Assembly: GCA_044238145.1 (NCBI GenBank)
Contig: JBIIDT010000006.1
Location: 1-64,000, forward strand
Source of the DNA: QWPN01 sp044238145
GTDB taxonomy: Bacteria > Planctomycetota > Planctomycetia > Pirellulales > UBA1268
Length of the DNA: 64,000 nucleotides
Direction: 5' to 3'
Below are positions 34,137 to 42,153 of this stretch, in pieces. The notes below the pieces were generated by a model, which made no database searches, was not told the DNA's origin, and saw only the letters and a list, made by a program, of their open reading frames with translations. Each line of letters starts with the position of its first letter. Position 1 is the first letter of the stretch. Position numbers and translations under genes: made by a program.

Positions 34137-35270
34137 ATGCCCGCCATGCCCGAGACCGACGCCGGTGCCGCCGACGGCCGTCCCCGCCTGGAGATCGACC
34201 GCTATTTCGAGGCCCTGGTGAAGCTCGAGGGCAGCGACCTGCACATGAAGGTCGGGCAGCCGGCCATCATCCGCGTCAAGGGTTCGCTGCAGCCGCTCAA
34301 GGCCCCGAAGATCGACGACGAGCAGATGCAGCGGCTGATCATGCCGATGCTCGACGAGCGGCGGCGCCGCATCTTGGAGACGGACGGCGGCTGCGACTTC
34401 GCCTACGTCACGTCCGTCGACGGGGTGAAGTGGCGGTTTCGCCTCAACGTCCTCCAGCAGCAGGGCTCGCTCGGCCTCGTGGCCCGCCGCGTCAATAACA
34501 AGATCCCAGACTTCAAGGGCCTCTTTCTGCCGCCGGCGATCGAGCGGCTTTGCCAGTTCGACCAGGGGCTGATCCTCCTGGCCGGCGTCACCGGCTCGGG
34601 CAAGAGCACGACGATTGCGTCGATGCTCAACTTCATCAACCAGACCTACCGCAAGCACATCCTCACGCTCGAGGACCCGATCGAGTTCGTGTTCACCGAG
34701 GACAAGTGCCTCATCAACCAGCGGGAGGTCGGCCAGGACGTCAAAGACTTCTCGATCGGCATGAAGCACGCCGTCCGCGAGGATCCCGACATCATCCTCG
34801 TGGGCGAGATGCGGGACGAGGAGACGTTCATGACCGCGATCCACGCGGCCGAGACGGGCCACCTCGTGTTCGGCACGATCCACGCCTCGAGCGCCGCCAC
34901 CACGATCACCCGCATCCTCGACCTGTTTCCCGAGGAGATGCACCAGGCCATCCGCAGCGCCCTGGCGTTCAACATGAAGGGGATCGTGGCCCAGAAACTG
35001 CTCAAGTCGATCAAGCCGGGAGTGAGCCGGGTGCCGATCGTGGAGATGATGTTCTTCGACGTGATGGTGAAGAAGTACGTGCTCGAGGGACGTGACGAGG
35101 AACTGCCCGACCACATCCGCAAGTCGCACCGCGACGGCATGCAGGACTTCACGCAGAGCCTCAAGTCGCTCATCGACCAGGGGCTGATCGACCGTCAGGA
35201 CGCCCTCGAGATCGCCCCCAACCGCGAGGCGCTGATGATGGCCCTCAAGGGGATCGGGGTGATGGGATGA
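34137..35270 (+). CDS. pilT: PilT-type twitching motility ATPase
   Basis: 377 residues; a second ATG three codons in is an alternative start. It is a hexameric GspE-superfamily ATPase that disassembles type IV pili. The N-terminal PAS-like domain has GSDLHMKVGQPAIIRVKG. Walker A GVTGSGKSTT is at about 150-159, the Asp box is in LTLEDPIEFVF, Walker B is in DIILVGEMRDEETF, and the His box is in HLVFGTIHASSAATT. AIRSALAFNMKGIVAQKLL is the PilT signature region. Motifs are intact, so it should be an active ATPase. Its stop overlaps the next gene's ATG. No pilin or PilC gene is in the window. Confidence 0.95.
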   Translation: MPAMPETDAGAADGRPRLEIDRYFEALVKLEGSDLHMKVGQPAIIRVKGSLQPLKAPKIDDEQMQRLIMPMLDERRRRILETDGGCDFAYVTSVDGVKWRFRLNVLQQQGSLGLVARRVNNKIPDFKGLFLPPAIERLCQFDQGLILLAGVTGSGKSTTIASMLNFINQTYRKHILTLEDPIEFVFTEDKCLINQREVGQDVKDFSIGMKHAVREDPDIILVGEMRDEETFMTAIHAAETGHLVFGTIHASSAATTITRILDLFPEEMHQAIRSALAFNMKGIVAQKLLKSIKPGVSRVPIVEMMFFDVMVKKYVLEGRDEELPDHIRKSHRDGMQDFTQSLKSLIDQGLIDRQDALEIAPNREALMMALKGIGVMG

Positions 35271-37072
35271 GGCGGGTCGGGCTGCTCGTGGTGCTGGCGG
35301 CGGCCGTGCCGGCCGTGGCGGTCGCCGATGGCGGCGGCTGGCCGGAGGCGCTGCCGGCCGGCTGGGCCACGCGCGGTCCGGGTGGCGGCCTGGCGCTCGT
35401 GCCGCTGGCCATCTGGTGGCTGTGCGTGCTGGGCTGGGCGGCGACGGTCGACTGGCTCTCGCGGGACGCTCGGAAGCACAAGTTCCGCCCGGCGCTGTGG
35501 AGCACGGTCGTCGCCCTGCCGCTGGCCATCATGGCGCTCGTGGCCTGGTGGATCCCGTCCGCGTGGGCGGGGATCATCCTCATGCTCGTGGCCTGGGTCG
35601 CGCCGGTGGTCGCCTACGCCGTGCTTCGCAACCGCCAGGTGCCCGAGGAGGAACGGATCCTCACGCCCGGTCACGGCCACCGCATGCTGGCCGGACTGCT
35701 CGCGCCGCTGGGGATCCAGATCGGCCCACCCGGCGGTGAGGCGGACGTGCTGCCCGTCGTGAAACTTCGCGCCGCCGGCGGCCGCGACGCCGCCGAGAAT
35801 GCGGCCCGCGAGGAAAAGGCGGGGGGCACGCCCGGCTGGGACGAGGCCCATCAGCTGCTGCAGGCCGCCGTCGTCGCCCGGGCGGCCACGCTGCTGCTCG
35901 AGCCCGACCCGCAGGGGATCCTCGTGCGGCACGAGGTGGACGGCGTGTGGGAGAAGCCGCGGGTGCGGAAGCCGCCTCGCAGCCGCAAGGAGAAGGAGAC
36001 GTTTCCCGAGGCCCCGCGGCCGAACCGCGAGTCGGCCCTGGCCGTGATCGACACCCTGGCAGCCGTCTCCGGGCTGCCGCAGGCCCGCGCCGGCCGCAGC
36101 GGCACGTTCGCGCTCGACGTCGACGGCAAGCCGCGGAACTGCCGGCTCTCGGTCCGGTCGGTCTCCGGCGGCGAGCAGGTCGTCGTGCAGATCGAGCCAC
36201 CGGCCGTCGTCTTCAAGAAGTTCGCCGACGTGGGCATACCCGACGCGGTGGCGGAGCGGCTCGGCGGGCTGTTGGCGCTGGAGAAGGGGCTGCTCGTGAT
36301 CTCCTCGCCGCCGACCGGGGGGCTGACCACGACCTTCGACGTCGTCGTGCAGACGGCCGACCGGCTCCTGCGGGACTTCGTCTCGATCGAGGACGCGGCG
36401 GCGCCGCCCCGGGAGATCCAGAACGTCAAGCCCGTGCGGTTCGACGCCCGCACCGGCGTCACGCCGCTCGACGCCGTGGCGACCGCGATGCTCGAATACC
36501 CCAGGGTGATCGTGACCCGCGATCTCAAGGACCGGGCCCTGGCCGTGGAACTGGCCCGGCTGGCGGCCGACAGCCAGTTCGTGATCCTGAGCATGAAGGC
36601 CTCCGACGCGGTCGATGCCGCGGCCCGGCTCGTGGCCTGCGGGATCGGGCCGGACGTGCTGGCCCGCACGCTCGTCGGCTCGCTGGCCCAGCGGCTCGTC
36701 CGCAAGCTCTGCCCCAAGTGTCGGGAGGAGTATCCGACGCCCGGCGAGGTGCTCGCCCGGCTCAAGACCACGCCGGAGAAGCTGCCCCACCTGCGGAAGC
36801 CGTCGGCCCACGGCTGCCGGCTATGCCGCGGCACCGGCTACCTGGGCCGGACCGCCGTCTTCGAGCTCGCCTCGGGTGCGACGTTCCGCCAGGCGATCGC
36901 GGCCAAGGCGGACCAGAAGATCCTCCGTCAGGCGGCCGTCAAGGACGGCATGCAGCCGATGCGGGAGGCGGGCATGAACCTGGTCGTGGCGGGCGTCACG
37001 TCGCTCGAGGAGATGCAGCGGGTGTTCGCCGCAGCCGCTGCGGCCCGTCCCGAGGAGGCGCGGGTGCCATGA
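35267..37072 (+). CDS. Membrane-anchored degenerate GspE/PilB-like ATPase
   Basis: 601 residues with an unusual layout. Four hydrophobic segments (about 3-20, 43-60, 78-96 and 100-119) precede a GspE/PilB-type domain. The domain is recognisable from VVVQIEPPAVVFKKFADVG, from the Walker-A region and from the C-terminal tetracysteine motif (LCPKCREEYP, then CRLCRGTGYLGRTAVFEL). The Walker-A loop reads SSPPTGGLTTT (about 346-356), so the invariant Lys is Leu. The Walker-B/Asp region reads VIVTRDLKD where active enzymes have VGEIRD. ATP hydrolysis is therefore unlikely. Overlaps with pilT and with the next gene (both ATGA) suggest it is a membrane partner of PilT. Confidence 0.8.
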   Translation: MRRVGLLVVLAAAVPAVAVADGGGWPEALPAGWATRGPGGGLALVPLAIWWLCVLGWAATVDWLSRDARKHKFRPALWSTVVALPLAIMALVAWWIPSAWAGIILMLVAWVAPVVAYAVLRNRQVPEEERILTPGHGHRMLAGLLAPLGIQIGPPGGEADVLPVVKLRAAGGRDAAENAAREEKAGGTPGWDEAHQLLQAAVVARAATLLLEPDPQGILVRHEVDGVWEKPRVRKPPRSRKEKETFPEAPRPNRESALAVIDTLAAVSGLPQARAGRSGTFALDVDGKPRNCRLSVRSVSGGEQVVVQIEPPAVVFKKFADVGIPDAVAERLGGLLALEKGLLVISSPPTGGLTTTFDVVVQTADRLLRDFVSIEDAAAPPREIQNVKPVRFDARTGVTPLDAVATAMLEYPRVIVTRDLKDRALAVELARLAADSQFVILSMKASDAVDAAARLVACGIGPDVLARTLVGSLAQRLVRKLCPKCREEYPTPGEVLARLKTTPEKLPHLRKPSAHGCRLCRGTGYLGRTAVFELASGATFRQAIAAKADQKILRQAAVKDGMQPMREAGMNLVVAGVTSLEEMQRVFAAAAAARPEEARVP

Positions 37073-37656
37073 TCCTGAACCTCGTCCTGCTGGCCGTGTT
37101 CGTCGTCGTGTCGCTCGCGTTGTGGAAGGACGGCATGTGGGGCAGCCTCGTGATGCTGCTCGACGTGCTGGTGGCGGCGACCGCGGCCACCGCCTGGTAC
37201 GAGCGGCTCGTCGCCGTCCTCGAGCCGCGGCTGCCGAGCTACACCTACCTGCTCGACTTCGTGGCGGTGTGGGGCCTGTTTTGCCTGATCCTGCTCGTTC
37301 TCCGGGAGGCGACCGACAGGATTTCGCGGACGAAGGTGCGGATGCGGCGACCGGTGGAGTTGTTCGGCGGCCCGGTCGTCGCGGCCTTGGCGGGCTGGGT
37401 GATGACCTGCTTCACCGCGGCCACGCTCCACGTGGCGCCCCTGCCACGCGACGTCGTCCAGCCGACCCCCGAGGCGCGGATGTTCTTCGGTCTCGCGCCG
37501 GATCGGAAGTGGCTTTCGTGGGTCCGCGGCGCGACGCTCGGCGGGCCGTTCGCGGTGCCGGACTCCGTCTTCGACAAGGATGCCGACTTCATCATCCGCT
37601 CCGCCGACCGCCGCAAGCGGCTCGAGGCGGAGCCGGGCCTGCGAGTCGGTCCGTAG
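37069..37656 (+). CDS. CvpA-like membrane protein
   Basis: 195 residues from the ATG at 37069, which overlaps the previous stop. Four hydrophobic helices (LNLVLLAVFVVVSLALW, GSLVMLLDVLVAATAATAWY, YLLDFVAVWGLFCLILLVL, GGPVVAALAGWVMTCFTAATL) give the spacing of the CvpA/colicin-V-production family, followed by a soluble C-terminus. In planctomycetes such proteins sit near cell-envelope or secretion genes. Here the three overlapping genes pilT, PilB-like and this one make a compact module. Confidence 0.75.
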   Translation: MILNLVLLAVFVVVSLALWKDGMWGSLVMLLDVLVAATAATAWYERLVAVLEPRLPSYTYLLDFVAVWGLFCLILLVLREATDRISRTKVRMRRPVELFGGPVVAALAGWVMTCFTAATLHVAPLPRDVVQPTPEARMFFGLAPDRKWLSWVRGATLGGPFAVPDSVFDKDADFIIRSADRRKRLEAEPGLRVGP

Positions 37657-37683
37657 CCACGCCCTGGAAACGGTGACGCAGCG

Positions 37684-38361
37684 ATGGAGCAGGGCGAGCG
37701 AGGCGAATACCGACCGGTGAGCCGGCTGGCCGTGGCGGCCCTCGCCGCGGGGATGATGTCGGCCCTGGCGATCGTGAGCCCGCTCTGCTGGGCGCTGCCG
37801 CTGGTGGCCGTGGGGCTGGTCGTGGCGGCCTGGGCCGACGTGCATCGCCCGGGCGCGCCGAAGGCCGGCGGCCTGGCGGCGGTCGCAGGGCTGGCGCTCG
37901 CCGTCGGGTTCGGCGCCCAGGCGGTGACCGACGCGGTGGCCACCCGCTGGCTCGTCTCCCGCCGGGCGGAGGCCACGGCGCGGCACTGGATCGATGCCGT
38001 CCGCGCGGGCCGGCTGGCCGATGCGATCAGCGTCTGCGCGCCGCGGGTGGTGCCCGGTGGCGGTGAACCCCACGCGCATCCGGGCGAGCCGGCGAGCCCG
38101 GCCGCCGCGACCGATCGGGAGGCCGCGTTCGCCGCCCTGGCGGCCGTCCGCGGATTGAAACCCTGCGATGCCCAGCCGCCGCGCGTGACGTCGATCGCAC
38201 CGGCCGACGAGACGGAGGGGGGCTGGGTCGTCGTCGCCTCGCTCGCGGCCTGCGGTCGGCCGGAGGAGTCGCTGCGGCTGGTGGTCGCGCCGGAACGCGT
38301 CCAGCGGCAGGGCGGCCCGGTGGAACGCTGGCTCGTGACGGGCTTCTCGCTCGAGCGGTGA
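37684..38361 (+). CDS. Membrane protein of unknown function
   Basis: 225 residues. Two or three membrane helices fill about residues 14-85 (LAVAALAAGMMSALAIV, ALPLVAVGLVVAAWADV, GGLAAVAGLALAVGFGAQAV), in a DUF4190-like arrangement. The soluble C-terminus (RRAEATARHWIDAVRAGRL ... VVAPERVQRQGGPVERWLVT) is a domain of unknown function. It starts 27 bases after the CvpA-like gene, so it may end the same transcription unit. Its stop is 3 bases from the left copy of the epmA-tail repeat, so the repeat abuts the gene. Confidence 0.75.
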   Translation: MEQGERGEYRPVSRLAVAALAAGMMSALAIVSPLCWALPLVAVGLVVAAWADVHRPGAPKAGGLAAVAGLALAVGFGAQAVTDAVATRWLVSRRAEATARHWIDAVRAGRLADAISVCAPRVVPGGGEPHAHPGEPASPAAATDREAAFAALAAVRGLKPCDAQPPRVTSIAPADETEGGWVVVASLAACGRPEESLRLVVAPERVQRQGGPVERWLVTGFSLER

Positions 38362-38362
38362 T

Positions 38363-38441
38363 CGTCAGGCGTCGGTCGAGGAGAGGTAGCGCACGGCGTC
38401 GATCAAGTCGGCGTTGGCGGCGAGCATCACGAGGCGGTCGA
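38363..38441 (+). repeat. Left copy of 79-bp epmA-tail direct repeat
   Basis: 79 bases identical at 71 positions to 40530-40608, in direct orientation. The first 22 bases match perfectly; the eight mismatches are spread over the rest. The sequence corresponds to the last ~25 codons and stop of epmA plus two bases beyond. The repeats bracket the low-G+C repeat-protein gene. Confidence 0.92.
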
Positions 38442-38444
38442 CAC
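38365..38444 (-). pseudogene. Remnant of epmA 3' end
   Basis: On the minus strand this reads GVDRLVMLAANADLIDAVRY then LSSTDA and a stop, against GFDRLVMLAAGAESIDAVRC and FSSTDA in the intact epmA at 40532. The class-II motif-3 core DRLVMLAA is kept, but nothing upstream of it is homologous to epmA, so it is a fragment of about 26 codons. Five of the ~26 residues differ from the resident gene, more than expected for a recent duplication, so it may come from a related but different epmA. Confidence 0.75.
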
Positions 38445-38471
38445 CAGGGGTGGGCTGTGGCCACGTCATCG

Positions 38472-40400
38472 ATGAAAACCTTTTCTGGGTGCTGGCGTGT
38501 CCTTGCGGCTCTTCTGCTTGCATGCGGCCCGCACTTCCTCGCGCAAGCACGCGGCGACGAAACGCGAGGGATCGTGCCCGGCAAAAAGGATTTTATTCGG
38601 TGGGAGACCGCCTCGGCAGAAACGAAGCAATCGCTGCGCGGGTATATCGGAGATGTCTGGGTTACCAGCGAGGCTCCGCTCACACAGGCGGATGCTCATC
38701 TTCTCACCTCGGTTCGGGGAGATGTTGTCGTTTCAGTGCCGAGCCTATCGCTCGATGTCGCCAAGATTCTTTGCTCGACGCGAGGGCCGCGGACCATTTT
38801 CGGTGTTTCAGAGGTGTCCGAAGAACTGGCTGCCATCCTGGGCGACTATGCGGGGCCTGTTGGTCTTTTGGATTGTTACGACATCCCGCCCGACATCGTT
38901 CGCGTGCTCCTGCGAAACAACCGTTATGGGTTGCACGTCGGCGCGATGCGGTTGGCCGCAGGCAACGCAGCTGCTTTTGCAGGCTTCCGAGGACGGCTGA
39001 CATGTTTTTCGGTGCCGCTCACCGACGGCGAGGCAACGAAGGCGCTCTTGCAGTACAAGGGGCGCCTGTGGCTACGGGTCGTGGGCCTTGCCGAATCTTC
39101 CGCCGCTGCGTTGGCGGACGCGGACGAGAGAGTTTCTATCCGCCTTTACGATCCGGTGCGGTTGACGGAACGAATGGCGGAAAACCTTGCTTCACACTCC
39201 GGCTGTTTAGAGCTTACGCGTGACGTCGCCTTCGAGCCTTCCCGTGAGGCTGTGCTGGCAAAGCTTTCGCGGCACAGGGGGACGCTACGGATCTCATTCG
39301 ATCCCGCCATCCTGTCGATCGGCGAGGCGCGAGCGCTGGGCGGACAGGCAGAGTCGCAGTTGGCGGCTTCCCACGCGGCCGCGTTACCCAAGGGAATGGG
39401 GGCGAGCGATGGCTGCGGTGATCTCGAGTTTCTCGATCCGTTCAAGGCGGAGGATCAGCCGGCTGATGTCGTAGAGCAACTGGCACGCCGCCGCGGCGGC
39501 AAGTTGTCATTTCTCGTAGTGGGTCGCATGAGCGAGGCGTTCGCGCGAGCGCTTGCAACACATGTCGGTCCGATCCGTGTCGAGAACACAAAGACCAAAG
39601 GGGATCCACCGACTGTGGAGGCAGTTGCAGCCTTGTGTGCACACCGCGGTTCCCTTGACCTGCCGGGCCAATGGATTCGTTCCGACACGATCGAACGTGT
39701 GTTGGCGCATGAGGGCGGCTTGACGGTGCAGATTCCCTCGTCCCTGCCAGAGTGGATTCCGTTGGTTCCAGAGTCGGAGGACAGTGACAGGGGGATTGAG
39801 GAGTGGCAATGGATACCGAACGAACTGCTCAAACGCTTGGCGTCGTATCCCGGCCCGCTCCACGTGCAAGGGGATCCGACCACGGATGAAATCGTACAGA
39901 TCCTCGCATCGCATCCCGGGCCGCTGGCGCTGGATCGCCTACCACGCGGACAAATCGCGCTGCGGGCGCTGTTGAACCGTGATGGCGCACTGTTCATCAC
40001 AGCAAACTGTGATATCCGCAGCGTCGAAGCCGCCAAGGTCTTTGCGTCGGCCAACAATCGCACCGCGATCTGCACGTCTGGGCATCTCCTTGGCCCGAAT
40101 GCGGCGGAGATCGCGTCGATCCTCGTCACTCGGAGCGGTCCGATATCCTTTCCGGAGTTGAAATACATCAACTCTGACGCGCTGCGGATCCTCGCCACCA
40201 AGCCGGATGTTCAGCTTCCTCCGCTGGGACGTGTCTTTATTCTTTCCGACCACGGTTTTGACGTGGAGGCCCGACAGGCCGTGTCTGCGGAGTTCCTGAA
40301 GGCGAACGAGGAAAGTGAGCCGCCGCCGGCGATGCCAGAGTGGCACAATTGGGATCGCCTTTTGAAGACGGATGCAGACGCGGGGAAACCCGGGAAGTAA
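38472..40400 (+). CDS. Secreted LRR-like repeat protein in a low-G+C islet
   Basis: 642 residues from the ATG at 38472, where a signal peptide begins (WRVLAALLLACGPHFLAQA). The body is built from loose repeats of about 22-25 residues with an 'LAxHxGPLxL' core, for example LASYPGPLHVQG, LASHPGPLALDRL, LVTRSGPISFPEL, LATHVGPIRVEN and LAHEGGLTVQIP. This is the leucine-rich-like pattern known from planctomycete surface proteins. The gene is visibly less G+C-rich (roughly 55-60% by eye, against about 70% around it) and uses AT-ending codons that its neighbours avoid. It is bracketed by direct repeats of the epmA tail. Horizontal acquisition is the best explanation; function unknown. Confidence 0.85.
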   Translation: MKTFSGCWRVLAALLLACGPHFLAQARGDETRGIVPGKKDFIRWETASAETKQSLRGYIGDVWVTSEAPLTQADAHLLTSVRGDVVVSVPSLSLDVAKILCSTRGPRTIFGVSEVSEELAAILGDYAGPVGLLDCYDIPPDIVRVLLRNNRYGLHVGAMRLAAGNAAAFAGFRGRLTCFSVPLTDGEATKALLQYKGRLWLRVVGLAESSAAALADADERVSIRLYDPVRLTERMAENLASHSGCLELTRDVAFEPSREAVLAKLSRHRGTLRISFDPAILSIGEARALGGQAESQLAASHAAALPKGMGASDGCGDLEFLDPFKAEDQPADVVEQLARRRGGKLSFLVVGRMSEAFARALATHVGPIRVENTKTKGDPPTVEAVAALCAHRGSLDLPGQWIRSDTIERVLAHEGGLTVQIPSSLPEWIPLVPESEDSDRGIEEWQWIPNELLKRLASYPGPLHVQGDPTTDEIVQILASHPGPLALDRLPRGQIALRALLNRDGALFITANCDIRSVEAAKVFASANNRTAICTSGHLLGPNAAEIASILVTRSGPISFPELKYINSDALRILATKPDVQLPPLGRVFILSDHGFDVEARQAVSAEFLKANEESEPPPAMPEWHNWDRLLKTDADAGKPGK

Positions 40401-40529
40401 GGAACCACGCAGCATGCCATGGGCCATGTGTTCCACGGTCCTCGTGAGAACCGCCTTGGCGTGTCTCGAAAAACCGATCCAGGCGGCAAGAAGGTCTCCT
40501 GCCCTACGGGCAAGCAGACGTTCGAGGAC

Positions 40530-40608
40530 CGTCAGGCGTCGGTCGAGGAGAAGCAGCGGACGGCGTCGATCGACTCGGCGCCGGCGGCGAGCATGACGAG
40601 GCGGTCGA
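40530..40608 (+). repeat. Right copy of 79-bp epmA-tail direct repeat
   Basis: The partner of 38363-38441 (71/79 identical). It is the genuine 3' end of the epmA gene, which reads leftward from here. The two copies lie 2167 bases apart, start to start. Confidence 0.92.
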
Positions 40609-41482
40609 AGCCCAGGGCCGCACCGACGCCGTCGGGCATCGCTTCCCCGTGGGCGGCCAGCAGCCGCGCGGGCTCCGGGAGCCGCGGCCGGCCATCGGCC
40701 TCCCGGGCGGCGTTGGCCGCGGCGATCCGCGCGGCCACGACCTCGCGACGCGTCTCCTCCTCCCAGCCGTTGGCGAGCTCCACGCCGCGCACGAACAGCT
40801 CGAACCGTCGGGCGATGCCGCCCGCTTCCGGGTCGAGGCGGGCGAAGGCCGACTGCGAGGCCGGCCAGGCTTCGAGCATCGTCGGCCGGCCGTGGCCGAG
40901 CCTCGGCTGCACGACCTCGGCGAGCAGGATCTCGAAGGCCCGGTCCCAGCGGTCGGCCGGCGCCGCTACGTCCCACGCCGCCGGCACCGCGATCCCGGCC
41001 CGGCCGACGGCCGCCAGCATGTCGTCGAGTGGCGCCGCGAGCGGATCGACGCCGGCGTGGGCGTGAAAGGCTGCGCTGCACGACACCCGTTCGATGCCCT
41101 GCGTGCCGAGCACCCGCTCGCAGAGCCGCGCGAGCAGGTCGGCGGCGTCGGCCAGCGTCGTGCCGGGAGAGTACCACTCCAGGAGCACGAACTCGACGTC
41201 GTGCTGGTGACCGCGCTCGCCCGCGCGAAACGACCGCGCCAGCTGGTAGATCGGCCCCGAGCCTGCGGCCAGGAGCCGCTTCATCAGGGCCTCGGGGCTG
41301 GCCTGGAGGAAGCGGGCGGGCCCGCCGTCGAGCGGCACCGCGATCGGGTCGATGTGGGCCTCCGGCAGCACCTCGCGCGAGAGCACCGGCGTGTCGACCT
41401 CGACGAAGCCGAGGTCGTCGAACACGCCACGGACCCGCGTCCGCACCGCCGCCCGCAATTCGAGGATCGGCCGGGCCGTCAT
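40532..41482 (-). CDS. epmA: EF-P--(R)-beta-lysine ligase-like (GenX/PoxA) protein
   Basis: 316 residues. This is a truncated class-II lysyl-tRNA synthetase core lacking the anticodon-binding domain. Such proteins lysylate a conserved lysine of elongation factor P, which helps ribosomes through polyproline. Motif 1 is around VDTPVLSREVLPEAHIDPI, motif 2 is in YQLARSFRAGERGHQHDVEF, and motif 3 is in LGFDRLVMLAAG. The abundance of proline-rich proteins in this window fits a need for EF-P modification. The ATG overlaps the stop of the universal stress protein gene. Its last 25 codons are duplicated at 38363. Neither efp nor epmB is in the window. Confidence 0.93.
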   Translation of the reverse strand: MTARPILELRAAVRTRVRGVFDDLGFVEVDTPVLSREVLPEAHIDPIAVPLDGGPARFLQASPEALMKRLLAAGSGPIYQLARSFRAGERGHQHDVEFVLLEWYSPGTTLADAADLLARLCERVLGTQGIERVSCSAAFHAHAGVDPLAAPLDDMLAAVGRAGIAVPAAWDVAAPADRWDRAFEILLAEVVQPRLGHGRPTMLEAWPASQSAFARLDPEAGGIARRFELFVRGVELANGWEEETRREVVAARIAAANAAREADGRPRLPEPARLLAAHGEAMPDGVGAALGFDRLVMLAAGAESIDAVRCFSSTDA

Positions 41483-41940
41483 GCGGTGGCGGCGGCCTTC
41501 TTGCGGGCGAGCCTCTCCGCGACCTCGCGGTACACGAGCACGGGGCAGGGCGCCCGACGCACGATCGCCTCGGCGACGCTCCCCATCAGCAGCCGCGTCA
41601 TGCCGGTGCGGCCATGGGTGCCGAGGATGATCATTTCCGCGTTTTCGTCGGTCGCGATCCGCACGACCTCGCCGGCGGGATCACCCATGGTGAGGCGGTG
41701 CGCGTAGGGTACGGACGGGTCGGAGGGTTTCACGTCCTCGAGCATCTTGAGGATCCGCTCGGAGTCCGGCTCCGGCAGTCCGTAGTACAACTCGCCGCCA
41801 CCGTAGGCCAGCGGCGGTTCCTCGACGTGGACGATGAGGAGGCGGGCGCCCGTCTGCCGGGCGATGGTCTCCGCGTGGACGAGCGCGGCGTCGCTGGCGG
41901 TGGAGAAGTCGGTCGGGAAGAGGATTGTTTTCTGGGCCAT
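41479..41940 (-). CDS. Universal stress protein (UspA family)
   Basis: 153 residues from the ATG at 41940 (MAQKTILFPTDFS). The family fold is clear: the first strand TILFPTDFSTASDAALVHAE, then RLLIVHVEEPPLAYGG, and the ATP-binding signature MIILGTHGRTGMTRLLMGSV with the G-2x-G-9x-G-(S/T) spacing, ending in APCPVLVYRE. It should therefore bind ATP. The stop overlaps the epmA start, making a two-gene unit. The leader (41941-42153) contains a TGTGTATCAG-type hairpin and no further gene. Confidence 0.95.
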   Translation of the reverse strand: MAQKTILFPTDFSTASDAALVHAETIARQTGARLLIVHVEEPPLAYGGGELYYGLPEPDSERILKMLEDVKPSDPSVPYAHRLTMGDPAGEVVRIATDENAEMIILGTHGRTGMTRLLMGSVAEAIVRRAPCPVLVYREVAERLARKKAAATA

Positions 41941-42153
41941 GTGATTCGTGCTCCCGGGTTTAAGCGATTTTACCCGTAGTGCTTTCCGGGTGGGCAAGGT
42001 GGCCGGCTCGGGGGCGGCAAAAGTCGCCGCTGCGCGGTCTTTCAGATTGTCGCTGATGGCCGCGGCGGCCATAGGCTCCTCGAGCATTTGCCGACCCCCT
42101 CGCCTCCGTCTTCTGATACACAGAAGGCAAGCTTCACCTATGCCGGACCTGGG

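Noticed and set aside
40401..40529. Gap between the repeat-protein gene and epmA as a recombinase or tRNA site
   Set aside because: Contains no ORF with integrase motifs, no tRNA-like fold and no inverted terminal repeats; only the direct repeat at its right edge is notable.
42110..42126. CTTCTG-ATACA-CAGAAG hairpin downstream of metG
   Set aside because: Only a 6-bp stem and no U-rich tail, so weak as a terminator.
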